62,649 nt of DNA, from IMG/VR virus record IMGVR_UViG_3300018083_000030, positions 1 to 62,649 of that record, one strand, 5' to 3'. The stretch is from a virus. Below, piece by piece: positions 1-9,655 of the stretch. Under the pieces are notes generated by a model. The model saw only the letters and a list, made by a program, of their open reading frames with translations. It did no database searches and was not told the DNA's origin. Within the stretch, counting starts at the first letter, position 1. The number at the start of each line of letters is the position of its first letter. A program made the translations under genes and the position numbers.

Positions 1-1114
1 CCTCGCGGCGCAACGATTCATCGAATTCGAGCGTCACGTCGGAAAAGCAATTGGATGTTCCCGACGCATCCATGGCGACCGCGCGCACGTGTTCCTTGCA
101 GATCTTCGACCCGACGCAATAAACGCCGCGCACGAACGCACGCACGGCCTCGAGCATTCTTTCCCGGGCATCGACTGGACAGCCCTGGAAGCAATGCGCC
201 ACCACGGTGACCATCGTGGGCAACGCCTGATAGTAGCGCCCGACGATGCCGACCGGTGCCAAGCCCTCGCCCTTGCCCGGATAGTGTCCCCACATCCATT
301 CGTTCATGGCGTCGATGACCTCGCACGTCGGCACCCCGTAGGGGGCGTGATCGCGATCACCGAATGCGCCTTCCATGAACGGATAGATCGACACCATTTG
401 CGGATCGCAACAGCCTTCGCACTCTTCGACGCAGGCCCGCGTTACGCCGGGATAGGTCGACGTCGTTTCGAGATACCATTTCAGATTGGTCGAGACGGCG
501 CTGGCGCGCTCGGCCGCGACGATGCGCGAGCGCAGCGAGTCGCACGACTCGTTATCGGACCCGCCCACCAGCCCGTTGCCGACCACGATGGCGTCAATGT
601 CGATCCCCGGATACGTGGTCGACACGATTAGCGGTGTGCCCGCCGGCATGTCGAACGCCACGCCGCCGGTGACCGACACCACGCGCAGCACGGCGCGGCC
701 GGTGTCATCGATGGTCGTGGGATTGAACGCCACCCCCGGGTCGAGCTTGTATTCCCGCGCCTCGCCTGCGAACCGGATATTGGCCGGGATGACTGCGCCA
801 GCGTCGCCGGTGATCGCGACGTAACCCTTGGATCTGGTCGCCGAGTGCAGATTGATTCCGTGCTGCGCGCCGTACACCACGAGGTTGTCGCAGCACATTG
901 TTGCCGGGTTGTTTTCCTTTAGCGCCTGCGTCACGAACCCGTGCATGGTGTTGACCGCGCCGGCCATGACAAACGCCAACACGTCCTCGGTCGACATCGG
1001 CAGCACCGGCGCGCCGCCCAGCAACCGCTTGGAAAGCTCGGTGGCGATGGCGGTTTGCAGCTGGCCGATATCCGGTCGCGGCAGCGTGCACGAAATGTCG
1101 GTGATCAAGGCCAT
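1..1114 (-). CDS. Baseplate protein J-like (Mu gp47), N-terminal 371 residues, cut by window edge
   Basis: Baseplate wedge component that joins the hub to the fibre-bearing periphery in Mu-like contractile tails. ATG at 1114 follows the stop of the gp46-like gene by 15 bases, and the frame stays open to base 1. The middle part reads like J family proteins (GGSDNESCDSLRSRI near residue 180, then a Cys-rich segment and a segment ending DVTLEFDESLRRE). The order gp46, J, gp48 matches Mu. The C-terminus is apparently the short open frame at 62,575-62,649 at the other end of the window, giving about 395 residues. The family call rests on order plus partial motif likeness. Confidence 0.8.
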   Translation of the reverse strand, partial: MALITDISCTLPRPDIGQLQTAIATELSKRLLGGAPVLPMSTEDVLAFVMAGAVNTMHGFVTQALKENNPATMCCDNLVVYGAQHGINLHSATRSKGYVAITGDAGAVIPANIRFAGEAREYKLDPGVAFNPTTIDDTGRAVLRVVSVTGGVAFDMPAGTPLIVSTTYPGIDIDAIVVGNGLVGGSDNESCDSLRSRIVAAERASAVSTNLKWYLETTSTYPGVTRACVEECEGCCDPQMVSIYPFMEGAFGDRDHAPYGVPTCEVIDAMNEWMWGHYPGKGEGLAPVGIVGRYYQALPTMVTVVAHCFQGCPVDARERMLEAVRAFVRGVYCVGSKICKEHVRAVAMDASGTSNCFSDVTLEFDESLRRE

Positions 1115-1129
1115 CCGGTTGCCCTCCCG

Positions 1130-1762
1130 TCACGCCACCAGCGCCCGCTGACTCAAAGGCGTCGTCGTCGTCGCCGCGCCCTGCCGGTATTCCGCCCACA
1201 GCCACGTTGCGTCGGGCATGGCCGTGCCCTGAAACACCATCTCACGGCTGATGCCCGGGCCGGTGATCTTCACTATCAGATTCATCACGTTCCGGCTCAC
1301 GTAAAACGTGCGCACGGCGAGCGTGGCGACGATGCCCCAGTCGATCAGGTAATTCAGCGCGGCCAGCGCGTAGTCCTTGGCGGTGATCAACGCTTCGTTG
1401 TTGGCGACGTGCCACTTGAGCGCCCACAGCTTCGATCCGCTGGAAAACGTGTCGGTGCGAAACGAATCCGCCCACCATCCGCCGTCGGTCTTGCCCAGAA
1501 TGTGTTCCTCGCAATCGATGTGCCCGCGCGTGAATAGCTGCGTCGTGATCCATCCCTCGATCCATTTCTCGCGGTCGATGGTGCCCAGCGCGTTGATGTG
1601 CAGCGCCGGATTGCCGCCGTAGCATTCCTGCGGACACGTCGGCGGCGAGCACTCCGGCACCCGCCGGTGCGACAGCGGCTTTTCGAAAATCGGATAATTG
1701 ACCGTGCGACAGACCGGCTTCGGCGGTGCGCACACGTTGGTGGGTCGGGCGAGTGGTGCCAT
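1130..1762 (-). CDS. Baseplate protein GP46-like
   Basis: 210 residues. Small baseplate protein of the Mu gp46 type. The family core is visible: DGGWWADSF near residue 95, then GSKLWALKWHV and a helical AKDYALAALNYLIDWGI segment, ending in beta strands. The N-terminal 50 residues are rich in Cys and Pro (CAPPKPVC, ECSPPTCPQEC), which is not part of the usual family and may bind metal or form disulfides. It lies directly before the J gene, the normal order, but three fibre genes separate it from the gp45-like spike. Confidence 0.8.
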   Translation of the reverse strand: MAPLARPTNVCAPPKPVCRTVNYPIFEKPLSHRRVPECSPPTCPQECYGGNPALHINALGTIDREKWIEGWITTQLFTRGHIDCEEHILGKTDGGWWADSFRTDTFSSGSKLWALKWHVANNEALITAKDYALAALNYLIDWGIVATLAVRTFYVSRNVMNLIVKITGPGISREMVFQGTAMPDATWLWAEYRQGAATTTTPLSQRALVA

Positions 1763-1773
1763 GACTTCCCCCT

Positions 1774-2550
1774 TTACGGATACGGATATCGTACTATCAC
1801 GATGCCCGCGATGCCGCTGCCGCCGAAGTTGCCGCCGTATGCACCCCAGCCGCCGCCACCGTAGCCGGATCCGCTATTGCTGCCGCCGGAGGTGCCGCCC
1901 AGTCCATAGTTGACGGCGGTGCCGGTGATCGAACTCGACCGCGCAGCGCCGCCGACGTAGCTCGGGGCGTTGCCACCAGCGCCGCCGCCGCCGCCGCCGT
2001 AGCCGCCACCGTTCCATTCCATGCCGTTGCCGCCTTGGCTGCCGATGCCGTAGCTGTAGCCGAAATTATTGTACGCGGTGCCGCCGCCGCAGCCGCCATC
2101 CATGCCTCGCTGTGAGTAGTACAGATTATCACCGGCGCTGTTCCACACGCACTGCGAACCGCCGCCGCCGCCGATCGCGGTGCCGATGCCGGCGATGTTG
2201 GAAGACCCGCCGTTGGCTCCGATATAGGTCGCCGGGCCAGCGCCAACACCGCCAGCGCCGACGCCAACCGAATAAGATCCGACGCCGCGCGCTACCGTGC
2301 CGATGAGTATGCCACCGGCCCCGCCGCCGCCGGCATATGCACCGGCGTTGTCGGAATACCCGCCGCCGGCACCGCCGGCCAGGATGAGATAATCGAGCGT
2401 CACCAACCCCGGCGCGGAAACGATGACAAGCGATCCGCTAGTGGTGAACGTGTGGACTCTGAAACCCGTAATGTCGGTGATGACGCCGCCGGTGGCCACG
2501 ACGGGGCCACCTAGCGGAATGCCGACAGGAAGCGGCCCGACCGGAAACAT
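1774..2550 (-). CDS. Glycine-rich tail fibre or adhesin
   Basis: 258 residues. Residues 1-60 form a short beta-rich head; the rest is dominated by Gly runs (GGGGAGG, YGGGGGGAGG) separated by polar and aromatic residues, ending in GIAGIVIVRYPYP. A Gly-rich body ending in a VIVRYP-like strand is typical of phage fibre tips and resembles in style the polyglycine-sandwich adhesins of T-even phages. The ATG overlaps the previous stop (TGATG), so translation is coupled to the upstream fibre gene. Probably a receptor-binding tip; the receptor is unknown. Confidence 0.65.
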   Translation of the reverse strand: MFPVGPLPVGIPLGGPVVATGGVITDITGFRVHTFTTSGSLVIVSAPGLVTLDYLILAGGAGGGYSDNAGAYAGGGGAGGILIGTVARGVGSYSVGVGAGGVGAGPATYIGANGGSSNIAGIGTAIGGGGGSQCVWNSAGDNLYYSQRGMDGGCGGGTAYNNFGYSYGIGSQGGNGMEWNGGGYGGGGGGAGGNAPSYVGGAARSSSITGTAVNYGLGGTSGGSNSGSGYGGGGWGAYGGNFGGSGIAGIVIVRYPYP

Positions 2551-3044
2551 CAGAGATTGATTCCTTTCGCCGCGCCCACCAGATCGTAGGTCGTTCCACT
2601 CCACCGGAACACGATGTGATCGCGCACAGTGCCGCTCGACCACGTGCTTTGCGTGTAGTTGGCGAGCCCTTTGAAATTGCTGCCGAAGGTAACAGCACCG
2701 GCCGCCGTCATGGTGATCGTGATCGACACGAAGATGCCGACCGCTGGATTCGCCGATGGGTTGGCGATGACGAATGCAGCGGCCACCGCAGCGGTGAACG
2801 CTTGCACCTGGGCGAGCGAGAAATCGGCCGGGACGCTGCTAGCGATAGCAACGGGAGGCGGCGCGATATCGATCCACGTCGCGTTGCGGCGCGCATAGGA
2901 TTTGCCATCGTTCGGTGCCTCGGGCACCGTGTTGCCGACGCCGCCTTGCATCACCCACGCATAGCCGTTGTAAGTGTAGGTCGGACCTCCGGCCGGTGTG
3001 AACACCTGTCCGTTCGTTGGCGAACTTGGAAAATCGAAAGCCAT
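2550..3044 (-). CDS. Short tail fibre protein with FPxSPxxGQ head
   Basis: 164 residues. The start MAFDFPSSPTNGQVF and the following TYNGYAWVMQGG make a short module found at the start of many phage fibres; the next gene upstream begins with the same module (FPASPLVGQTYDF). The remainder is Ala-rich then beta-rich. The ATG at 3044 lies just past the TAG of the upstream fibre gene. A longer in-frame start at 3098 would run through the neighbouring gene and was rejected. Role in receptor binding or fibre assembly is inferred. Confidence 0.6.
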   Translation of the reverse strand: MAFDFPSSPTNGQVFTPAGGPTYTYNGYAWVMQGGVGNTVPEAPNDGKSYARRNATWIDIAPPPVAIASSVPADFSLAQVQAFTAAVAAAFVIANPSANPAVGIFVSITITMTAAGAVTFGSNFKGLANYTQSTWSSGTVRDHIVFRWSGTTYDLVGAAKGINL

Positions 3045-3045
3045 T

Positions 3046-4347
3046 CTATGCCCCCCAGCGCGAACAGTTGATCGGCACCGGACCAATGAACGGCCCATCG
3101 AAGTTTAGATTCCAGCCGTGATTTTGAAGGTAGGCACAGGCAAGCACCGAAATTTGCATGTTGCTTCCAATCCCCGCGTATGGGCCAAGCATCCCTGTCG
3201 GCGGCGCGGCATTGGGATTGCCGTTGTACGTTGGTGCATTCCAATTGCCGTTGGTTGTGATGTTGCGCATGGCGCACATGCCCAAGCTGGTGTCGATATA
3301 GAATCCCAGCCAATCACCAGACGCGAACGGCGGATAGTTCGCATAGCCCGTTCCGGCGGCGTAAAAAGTTCCTGTACCGCCCCACCCGACCGAATTGGTG
3401 TTTTGTCCGGGGTAATAACTCGACGGGGCCTCAAAGCCCAAATAGGACGCGCCAACCCCAATGATGCAGTTGTTTGAATCGCCCCCGAACGATTGCGCCT
3501 CGAAATACTTGCGGCCGGTGCGCACGTGTGGCTGTGACATGACCGTCCAATAGGCGGCGGTGGCGAAAGTCTTTGTGACGGTCAGATTGTTGTTGCTGAA
3601 CGCAAAGATCGGACCTCCGTTTGCAGCCGGTAGCTGGCGGTGCGGGTCCATGATGGTCTTCGACTCGGCCGCGACCGTGCCGGCAATCGTGGTGCCGGTC
3701 TTGTTGACGCCGTAGAGGTGGAACGTGCCGGCGGTGATGTTGCCGCCGGTGTTCATAATCCGAATCGCGTTGAATGCGCCGGTGTCGAGGATGTAGCTGC
3801 CGCTACCATCAAAGCCGGCGAGGCCATCGGTCGGGTTGCGCAAATGGCTTTTGTAAAAAAACGGTTTGAAGACTCCGGCTATTTGCGGGGTGAAAAATCG
3901 AACGGTGCCGAACACGGAAAATCCTGTTCCCGCCGTGTGCGCTCCCGTGATTTGCAATTGCGCTTGGTTGGCAAAGAAATTGACTGACCCGGCAGCGGCA
4001 TACGGAGCGTAGACTTGGCCCATGTGATAGCTGCTGGCGGCACCCTTGAATGTTGCGCCGCCGTCCTGGCTGATCCTGATCGCGAACGCGCCGTTGGCTG
4101 CACATTGCGCGCCGAAAAAATGCAATTCGTATTCGTCAAAAGTGCCGTCGATTCCCTTTGTGAAATCGACCGCCGCCACCGCGCTCGACACCACGCGCGA
4201 ATCAATCAACACGAGTTGCCCAGCGGGCATGACACCACCCAAGCCGCCGGGATCAATGATCCAGCCCAGACCGTTCCAGCGCCATCGCTTGCCGCCGAAA
4301 TCGTAGGTCTGGCCGACCAGCGGCGAGGCGGGGAAATCTAGCGGCAT
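3046..4347 (-). CDS. Tail fibre with SPRY-like C-terminal domain
   Basis: 433 residues. The N-terminus has the FPASPLVGQ...WNGLGWI anchor module. The middle (about 60-240) is beta-rich. The last about 185 residues look like a B30.2/SPRY fold: VRTGRKYFEAQSF, then CIIGVGASYLGFE, a GSGDWLGFYIDTS-type strand and a C-terminal beta region. SPRY domains bind proteins or sugars and are known in phage fibres, so this is a plausible receptor-binding part. It starts the three-gene fibre block 1774-4347, inserted between the gp45-like spike and gp46. The SPRY call is by eye. Confidence 0.65.
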   Translation of the reverse strand: MPLDFPASPLVGQTYDFGGKRWRWNGLGWIIDPGGLGGVMPAGQLVLIDSRVVSSAVAAVDFTKGIDGTFDEYELHFFGAQCAANGAFAIRISQDGGATFKGAASSYHMGQVYAPYAAAGSVNFFANQAQLQITGAHTAGTGFSVFGTVRFFTPQIAGVFKPFFYKSHLRNPTDGLAGFDGSGSYILDTGAFNAIRIMNTGGNITAGTFHLYGVNKTGTTIAGTVAAESKTIMDPHRQLPAANGGPIFAFSNNNLTVTKTFATAAYWTVMSQPHVRTGRKYFEAQSFGGDSNNCIIGVGASYLGFEAPSSYYPGQNTNSVGWGGTGTFYAAGTGYANYPPFASGDWLGFYIDTSLGMCAMRNITTNGNWNAPTYNGNPNAAPPTGMLGPYAGIGSNMQISVLACAYLQNHGWNLNFDGPFIGPVPINCSRWGA

Positions 4348-4357
4348 GTGATCACCA

Positions 4358-7264
4358 TCATGCTGCGATCTCCATCACCTGAAGCGTCGCGCGTTGCGTG
4401 CCGCCCAGATAGCGATTGGCGGCATAGCCGTTGACGTACACGTTATTGGCAGTGCCAGTTTGAAGATTGCCGTACCGTATTTTGAATGTTGTCGCAGCCG
4501 TAGAGCCGGCCGCAATTTCGACGTCCAAATTCATCGAACAGACATAGCCCGCGCCAGGAGTGGTAACGCAACTCGATGCGATGGCGTTGGCCGTTCCATC
4601 TCTAAACGCCGACACCTGTATCCCAGCGTTCAGGCCGCAAGCCATTGGAGCATTGAAGTGCAGCCGCAGTTTGTTGGTCGCCGCCTTCGGGGAAATCGAA
4701 ACCGTCAGCAATTCCGTCCCGCTCGATTGCTGCGGCACCGCGTCAATGACGCCAGCAAAGACGGCCGACGTGCTGGTGAGGGCGGTATATTCCGCATAGA
4801 CCGATTGCACGACGGTGCCGGCCGCCACGGCGTTGGCCGGCCCGGTTTCGATCCACGTCGATGAAAGCGCGCTAACGTGATAGGTGTACGAAATCCCGCT
4901 GGTGTCATCCAGCCATTGCATGCCCTCGGTCGGTGAAGCGGGCGGCGTCGAGGACACGGTGAGGCCGCCGCCGCCGGTAGGAGCAACACCGCCGCCGCCA
5001 CCGACCGCCACCCATTGCGACGAATTGGCGTCGGTCACGTACAGGAAAAGGATACCGGAATCGCTTTCCCACCATAGCGCGCCAGCGGTCGGCGACGCCG
5101 GTGGCGTGTCCGATATCGTGATCGATGCGCCGCTCGCCGCCGCGAGCGCCGCCGCTATGGCCGCCTGCACGAACGCGGTGCTGGCGGCGGTCGTGTCGTT
5201 GTCGCTGGTCGCCGCCGTCGGCACGCGCGGATCGCCAGTGAACACCGGCGAGGCCAGCGGCGCATAGGCCGACAAGTCAATCGACAGCGTGCCGCTGACC
5301 AGCGACAGCGGCGCGTTGGCCGTGACCACGCCGGCCGGACCCTGCGGCCCCTGGATGCCCTGCGTTCCGGGCGGGCCTTGCGTGCCGGTGTCGCCCTTCG
5401 GTCCCTGTGAACCCGTCGTGCCGGCCGGGCCTTGGATTCCCTGATCGCCCTTTGGTCCCTGTGCGCCCGTCGTGCCGGCCGGACCCTGCGGACCCTGCGA
5501 ACCGGGCGGGCCTTGGATCGAGCCGCCCGACACCCACGCCGTGCCGTCCCAGATCCACAGGCTATCGTCGGCCTGGACGATGTAGGCGTCGCCTTGGGTG
5601 TTGCCGCTCGCCGGCAAGTCCCCCGACGTCGCGACCGACCCTTGCATGGTGATGCCGGTGCCGGCCTCGCCCTGCGCCCCTTGGACACCCTGCGGCCCCT
5701 GCGGACCCTCCGGCCCGGCTGGTCCGGGAACGGTGCTTGCCGCCCCCTGCGCGCCCTGTGGGCCGGTTGGACCTTCCGGCCCTGCCGGACCTACCGGCCC
5801 GACCGTTCCCGGCGTCCCTGGGCTTCCCTGGGTGCCCTGTGGCCCTTGTATGCCCTGCGGACCCGCCGGCCCGGTGCCCCCCTGTGCGCCGGTTGCTCCT
5901 GCCGGCCCGACCGGCCCGACCGGGCCGACCGGCCCCGGTTGCCCGTTGGCGGCCACCCATTGCGTCGAGGTGCCGTCCCAGTAGGACACGTAAAGCGCCC
6001 CGGAATCGCTTTCCCACCACAGCAGCCCGGGGGTTGGTGTTGGCGGCGGCGTGTCCGCAATCGTCACCCCGCCGGCCCCGTCCTCGCCGGCTGGCCCAGC
6101 TGGCCCGGGCGGCCCCTGCGGTCCCTGTGGCCCGGGCGGTCCCGGGACACCCTCGCCGCCGCCGCCGGTGGCGTGGCTGGTCAAGTTGCCCAGCGCGTCG
6201 AGGTACAGCGGCTCGGCGATGGCGAGCGCCAGCGCGTCCTCGGCGTCGAGGTAGAACGGTTTTTTATAGGTCAGCGTGATGTTGGCACCGGTGACCTTGA
6301 CCGGTGGGCTGGCGGTGGGCGGTGCGCCGCCGCCACCGCTAATGATTTGCCCCATCTGGTTTTGCAGCTGGGCGACCGCTGCGCCGACTCCCAGCAACGA
6401 TACGACTCCGTCCTTGCTGGTCGCCTGCCACGGCTTCGTTCCGTCCGGCCCTTTCGCCAGTCCGATTTCGCCGCCCTCGCCGCCTTCGGCGAACGCCGCC
6501 GCCATGTTGTCGTCGTAGGCGTCGAACGTCACCGCGTCCTGCGCTGGTGTCACCGACGCATTGCCGCCGGCCCGGTGATCGCGGGCGTGGTGGATGGCAC
6601 CGACGTAAACGCCACCCGACGCCTCGAGATAGACCTTGCCGTCGACCTTTTGCTTGTGCTCCTTCGTGGCGAATTGCGTGCCGTTCGCCGCCTTCACGTC
6701 GAAGTTGCCTTGGGTGTTGTAGCCCTGGCCCTTGTCGGCGTTGTTCTTGAACACGCTTTTCGTGGTGCCGCTGACTTTCTGGTCCTTGCCGTCCCAGTGC
6801 ATGCCGGCGACTCGACCTGAGTCTTTGGTCTGCCCCGGCTCGGGATCGTCACCGCCGCCACCGTTGCCGCCGCCGGCACCGTTGCCGCCGCCTTTTTTTT
6901 CCTTCTTGTGCCGGATGAACAATTTCTTGTCGTCGGGCGAATAATTAAACGCTTCGTTTTCGTCCGGCTGCGGATGTTCCTCGCGGTCGCCGATCACCCA
7001 CGCCACGACGCGGCGCGATGAATCGCCGCCGACGTCCATCGTGAACACTTCCATTTTTTCGGAAGGCTTGACGTGCGCGACGTAGCCGACCGGGTGCAGC
7101 ACGTCGAGCTTGTCGTTCTCGATCTTGGATCCGGTGATGACGCGAGCGCGTAACAGCTTGCCGTCGTTGTAGACCTTTTTCAGATATCCGCGCCGAACGT
7201 AGTTGCGCACCTTGTGCGACAGGTGCAGCACGTGTTCCCATGATAGCGAGGGATTGCTTGACAT
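4358..7264 (-). CDS. Baseplate spike (Mu gp45-like) fused to collagen-like fibre repeats
   Basis: 968 residues; Mu gp45 itself is only about 200. Residues 1-115 read like the gp45 spike base ([18 protein letters not shown], then [12 protein letters not shown] and [10 protein letters not shown]). A low-complexity K/G linker and a beta-helix-like part follow. From about residue 375 there are long Gly-X-Y collagen-like tracts ([17 protein letters not shown]) interrupted by short modules with WWESDSG or LWIWDGTAW. The C-terminal 200 residues are beta-rich and non-collagenous. It follows the hub gene with no gap. The frame is open throughout, so the fusion is real in this assembly; only the repeat tracts are at risk of assembly error. 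Confidence 0.8.
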   Translation of the reverse strand: MSSNPSLSWEHVLHLSHKVRNYVRRGYLKKVYNDGKLLRARVITGSKIENDKLDVLHPVGYVAHVKPSEKMEVFTMDVGGDSSRRVVAWVIGDREEHPQPDENEAFNYSPDDKKLFIRHKKEKKGGGNGAGGGNGGGGDDPEPGQTKDSGRVAGMHWDGKDQKVSGTTKSVFKNNADKGQGYNTQGNFDVKAANGTQFATKEHKQKVDGKVYLEASGGVYVGAIHHARDHRAGGNASVTPAQDAVTFDAYDDNMAAAFAEGGEGGEIGLAKGPDGTKPWQATSKDGVVSLLGVGAAVAQLQNQMGQIISGGGGAPPTASPPVKVTGANITLTYKKPFYLDAEDALALAIAEPLYLDALGNLTSHATGGGGEGVPGPPGPQGPQGPPGPAGPAGEDGAGGVTIADTPPPTPTPGLLWWESDSGALYVSYWDGTSTQWVAANGQPGPVGPVGPVGPAGATGAQGGTGPAGPQGIQGPQGTQGSPGTPGTVGPVGPAGPEGPTGPQGAQGAASTVPGPAGPEGPQGPQGVQGAQGEAGTGITMQGSVATSGDLPASGNTQGDAYIVQADDSLWIWDGTAWVSGGSIQGPPGSQGPQGPAGTTGAQGPKGDQGIQGPAGTTGSQGPKGDTGTQGPPGTQGIQGPQGPAGVVTANAPLSLVSGTLSIDLSAYAPLASPVFTGDPRVPTAATSDNDTTAASTAFVQAAIAAALAAASGASITISDTPPASPTAGALWWESDSGILFLYVTDANSSQWVAVGGGGGVAPTGGGGLTVSSTPPASPTEGMQWLDDTSGISYTYHVSALSSTWIETGPANAVAAGTVVQSVYAEYTALTSTSAVFAGVIDAVPQQSSGTELLTVSISPKAATNKLRLHFNAPMACGLNAGIQVSAFRDGTANAIASSCVTTPGAGYVCSMNLDVEIAAGSTAATTFKIRYGNLQTGTANNVYVNGYAANRYLGGTQRATLQVMEIAA

Positions 7265-8386
7265 CTATTCGCCCCCCGACGTCATGCCCGAAGACATGAA
7301 GCTGCCGCCGCCGCCGGCCGATCCGCCTTCCTCGCCGCCGCCGCCCTCTTCGTCGCCGAACGAATCCTTCGGCTTCAATGTCAGCGTGGCGGTGCGCGTG
7401 TCCTTGTCCATGTCGAACGACACGGTCGAGATTTGCAACATGTCGGCCACGCCGTCGACCGGAATCGTGACGTGATGGAGCTTGCCGACTTTCCACAGCT
7501 GGCCGCCGTCGTCGGACCATGTCGACATTGTCAGCGTGACGTCGAGGCCCGCGCCCTTGCGCCGCTTGGCCTCGCCCATGGCGCGCTTTTTCAATGTCTG
7601 TTTGTCGTGATCGGAATCGATGAGCATGTGGAATTCGCGTTTATATTTGACGTAGGGATCCTTGGCTTCGCCGACCAATTCCTCGGCCTCCTTCCCGTAC
7701 TTCTTATCGGTCGGCACCGAATTGCCCTTGGCCTTCACGTCGGAATAGCGCGGCGACATGTCCCGCTTGGTCGACCATTGGAAAAAATTGCGGCCCAGCA
7801 CCAGCGGTTGCCCGCTGCCTTCGTCGCTGCCCTTCTTCGACAGCACGACGTTGCCCTGTTCGTTTTCGGTAAACGTCAGATTGAATTCGCGGCAAGCGCG
7901 GCGCATGGCGCGCTCGACCGACTCCCCCTCTTGGATGATGAAGCGTTCCAGCTGCCGGCTTTCGCCGCTCTTGTCCTCCAGCTTCGGCTCATATCCTTCC
8001 ATTAGTTTTTTGCTGATCTTGCCCGGCGACTTTTTGTTCTCTTGCCCGCTCGGGTGATCGGCGTGGCTGTCGACAATGGACGACGCCAGCCCGCGAAACG
8101 ATATGTCGACGTTGTATGACGAGTCGGATCCGTGCGAGGTGCGGCTGTCAACGCGGAACGTGCACGCCAGCTGCCCGTCGAGCATAAGCACGCCGCGCAC
8201 GCCGTCGATGATGGCCTGAATCGGTGCGGCCGCCGCCGCCGCCATTTCCGCGCCCGGCCAGGAGAACGTGACGGTGCCGCTCGACGTCGCGTCTTCCTTG
8301 TTGCGCTTGAACGACAGTTTCAGAAAGTTGCCGTAGTCGCCGCCGGCAATGGTGATGAATGCGGATCCCGCTAGTTCGTTGGGCAT
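7265..8386 (-). CDS. Baseplate hub protein (Mu gpP-like, gp27/late-control-D type)
   Basis: 373 residues. Forms the ring between tail tube and spike in Mu-like phages. It starts with a beta domain (FITIAGGDYGNFLKLSFKRN), has ISFRGLASSIVDSHADHP near residue 95, a RAMRRACREFNLTFTENEQG segment and closes with a beta domain and acidic Gly tail. Position between the gpN-like protein and the gp45-like spike is the Mu order. TAG abuts the spike ATG. Family assignment comes from order and overall pattern. Confidence 0.75.
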   Translation of the reverse strand: MPNELAGSAFITIAGGDYGNFLKLSFKRNKEDATSSGTVTFSWPGAEMAAAAAAPIQAIIDGVRGVLMLDGQLACTFRVDSRTSHGSDSSYNVDISFRGLASSIVDSHADHPSGQENKKSPGKISKKLMEGYEPKLEDKSGESRQLERFIIQEGESVERAMRRACREFNLTFTENEQGNVVLSKKGSDEGSGQPLVLGRNFFQWSTKRDMSPRYSDVKAKGNSVPTDKKYGKEAEELVGEAKDPYVKYKREFHMLIDSDHDKQTLKKRAMGEAKRRKGAGLDVTLTMSTWSDDGGQLWKVGKLHHVTIPVDGVADMLQISTVSFDMDKDTRTATLTLKPKDSFGDEEGGGGEEGGSAGGGGSFMSSGMTSGGE

Positions 8387-8389
8387 GGG

Positions 8390-9652
8390 TCAACTCGCCG
8401 GTGCGACTATCTCGCGGCCGATATAAAACGGCACCATGTGCGTGTTGTAGCTTTCGATTTGCTGGTATCGCCGGCCGTCGACGTAGAGCTTGTGCGACAC
8501 CACGACCGACGGCCATTGCCCGTGAACCGACGACGTGACGATGCCCGGCAATCGAATGTTTTTCATCAGGATGCCGCGCGCGGCGTCGGCGCGAGCTCGC
8601 CTGATAGCGGTCACCAGCACGTCGTAGCAGCTGCGCGCCGCCAGCAACTCTTCGTCGTCATACACCGCCATCACGAAATCGAGCGCCAGGATTGCCTCGG
8701 ACACGCTTTGGTAGGTCGACTGCGCCGCCGTCAGCGCGTAGTCGCGAATCAGCGATAGTCGCGCCGCGACGATCAGGCTTTCGACGCTGGCGGTGCCGTC
8801 GGCTTGCTCGACCACGAATGCGTTGAATGCGTGCAATCGCTTCATGGCGTCGAGGTGCAGGCGTCGAATCGTTGCAGTGCCTTCGGTGATCGGTGCCACC
8901 ACGCCGTCGAATGTGATGTAACCGGCCTTTGTCACCGTGACGTCGAACGTGGCGGTGCTGTCGTCGGGCGTCGATCCGGCATAGGGAATCGCCGACCATT
9001 GCCGCATGGCTTGGGGCGCTGGCATGGCGAGCATTTCCAGCGTGGTCGCCGGCATCGGCTGGGCGCGACCCTCGAGCACCGATATCACGTCGAACGATTC
9101 TTCGTCGCTGGCCGGCGCGACCAGCGTGGCGAGGTTTAGATCGATGGCGCGTGCCGCCTCGACCGCGTTGGCGTTGGCGTTCCACGTGGCGCGCAGCTTC
9201 GACGCTTCAATGGCCGCCGACCCCGATTGATACATGGAGTCGACCGACGACCCCATCAGATACGGGGCCATGCTCGAATGCGCTTCGACGAAATCGAAAT
9301 CGAGCTTCGTGCGCTTTATGTCTTTGCGATAGTCGGCCGACATGCGCAGCGTGACGCATGCGACTTGCTGGCCGCCGAACATGGGGTGCACCAGCGTGCC
9401 GGGCTGTGGCGATTCCGCCGCCCGCGCCATGCGCGCCGACTGTTCGATCTGATCGGACCCGATGAGATATCCGGTGACCTTAAAGCGCCGGATCTTGCGC
9501 CCCAGATCCTTGTAGCCGGTGTCTTCCGACAACGGGTATTCATACTGGTCCCCGCGCCGACCGAATTCATCGTCGGTCGTTTCGCACAGGAACGGAACGC
9601 CTTTCCACGAGGCGTCGCGATAGGTCGGGATTTCGCAACCGGGTGCTGCCAT
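8390..9652 (-). CDS. DNA circularization N-terminal domain protein (Mu gpN-like)
   Basis: 420 residues. Tail/baseplate protein of the Mu gpN type. The family N-terminus is clear: SWKGVPFLCETTDDEFGRRG, EYPLSEDTGYKDLGRKIRRF, then PGTLVHPMFG and VEAHSSM (about residues 13-130). The rest is helical with a C-terminal LPGIVTSSVHGQWPSVVVSH-like stretch preceding the final beta part. It sits between the tape measure and the hub, as in Mu. The historical domain name does not imply proven DNA circularization. Confidence 0.8.
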   Translation of the reverse strand: MAAPGCEIPTYRDASWKGVPFLCETTDDEFGRRGDQYEYPLSEDTGYKDLGRKIRRFKVTGYLIGSDQIEQSARMARAAESPQPGTLVHPMFGGQQVACVTLRMSADYRKDIKRTKLDFDFVEAHSSMAPYLMGSSVDSMYQSGSAAIEASKLRATWNANANAVEAARAIDLNLATLVAPASDEESFDVISVLEGRAQPMPATTLEMLAMPAPQAMRQWSAIPYAGSTPDDSTATFDVTVTKAGYITFDGVVAPITEGTATIRRLHLDAMKRLHAFNAFVVEQADGTASVESLIVAARLSLIRDYALTAAQSTYQSVSEAILALDFVMAVYDDEELLAARSCYDVLVTAIRRARADAARGILMKNIRLPGIVTSSVHGQWPSVVVSHKLYVDGRRYQQIESYNTHMVPFYIGREIVAPAS

Positions 9653-9655
9653 GGC

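Noticed and set aside
4394-4864. 156-codon plus-strand frame
   Set aside because: Antisense to the C-terminal part of the spike-fibre gene; no start signal.
5432-6820. 462-codon plus-strand open frame
   Set aside because: Antisense to the collagen-like repeats of the spike gene. Gly-X-Y tracts in GC-rich DNA keep the opposite frames open; the product is Arg/Ala/Pro noise.
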